The notes under the pieces: model-generated | Told to the model about the DNA's origin: nothing | Database searches by the model: none | Seen by the model: only the letters and a program-made list of their open reading frames with translations | Source: CAZKUN01 sp964555935 | GTDB taxonomy: Bacteria > Armatimonadota > Zipacnadia > Zipacnadales > VGFC01 | Direction of reading: 5' to 3' | Assembly: GCA_964555935.1 (NCBI GenBank) | Contig: CAZKUN010000206.1 | Span: 1-16,241 of the forward strand | Length of the DNA stretch: 16,241 nucleotides | Program-made: the position numbers and the translations under genes | Part shown: positions 16,183 through 16,241 of the stretch, one piece after another | Layout: every line of letters begins with the position of its first letter | Numbering within the stretch: the stretch's first letter is position 1

Positions 16183-16241
16183 TCGGCTGATGTGCGATTG
16201 AGGACGCTCAGCCGGCAGCCATCCGCTTGCGCCTACTCCGC

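Noticed and set aside
1..16241. CRISPR array, tRNA or rRNA genes, transposase
   Set aside because: No regularly spaced repeats, no cloverleaf or rRNA signatures and no transposase-like protein were seen on either strand.

Overview
This is a GC-rich stretch of bacterial DNA whose genes have strong G/C third-position bias. Two 10-base runs of N (4972-4981 and 11404-11413) mark contig joins, so it looks like a scaffold from a draft or metagenome assembly. The mix of genes (GH123/DUF4091, Gfo/Idh/MocA, DUF1349, a uroporphyrinogen-decarboxylase-like methyltransferase, a GH38-like giant, BNR sialidase, LamG, sugar-phosphate isomerase/epimerase and ceramidase-like proteins) is typical of uncultured polysaccharide degraders such as Planctomycetota, Armatimonadota, Lentisphaerota, Hydrogenedentes or Latescibacteria. 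No marker gene is present, so the phylum stays open.

Layout, left to right. Every intact gene is on the + strand. 2-847: C-terminal part of a beta-propeller glycosidase-like protein. 905-2605: secreted DUF4091/GH123-like protein. 2608-2703: a start-less scrap matching the C-terminus of a class V aminotransferase. 2773-4014: Gfo/Idh/MocA oxidoreductase. 4066-4674: DUF1349 protein. 4794-5855: URO-D-family protein, crossing the first gap. 5865-9194: 1109-residue GH38-like protein with an unusual active-site region. 9258-10151, - strand: a fragment of the same propeller family as the first gene, lacking its N-terminal half. 10152-10475: intergenic, holding a structured, repeat-like segment. 10476-13729: secreted sialidase + LamG + propeller fusion, crossing the second gap. 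13956-14765: sugar-phosphate isomerase/epimerase (TIM barrel). 14872-16182: neutral-ceramidase-like amidase.

Working together (inference): the secreted proteins (DUF4091/GH123-like and the sialidase fusion) would trim glycans outside the cytoplasm. The proteins without a visible signal peptide (Gfo/Idh, SPI, DUF1349, URO-D-like, GH38-like, ceramidase-like) would process the products inside. Sialidase, GH123-type hexosaminidase and ceramidase activities in one locus would suit a sialylated glycolipid or glycoprotein, but each assignment is at family level and the substrate is unproven. No transporter or regulator lies in the window.

The locus shows gene turnover. One propeller module occurs three times: a cut-off copy at the left edge, an inverted truncated copy, and the last third of the fusion. 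An aminotransferase stub remains directly behind an intact gene. I saw no tRNA, rRNA, CRISPR array, transposase or phage gene.
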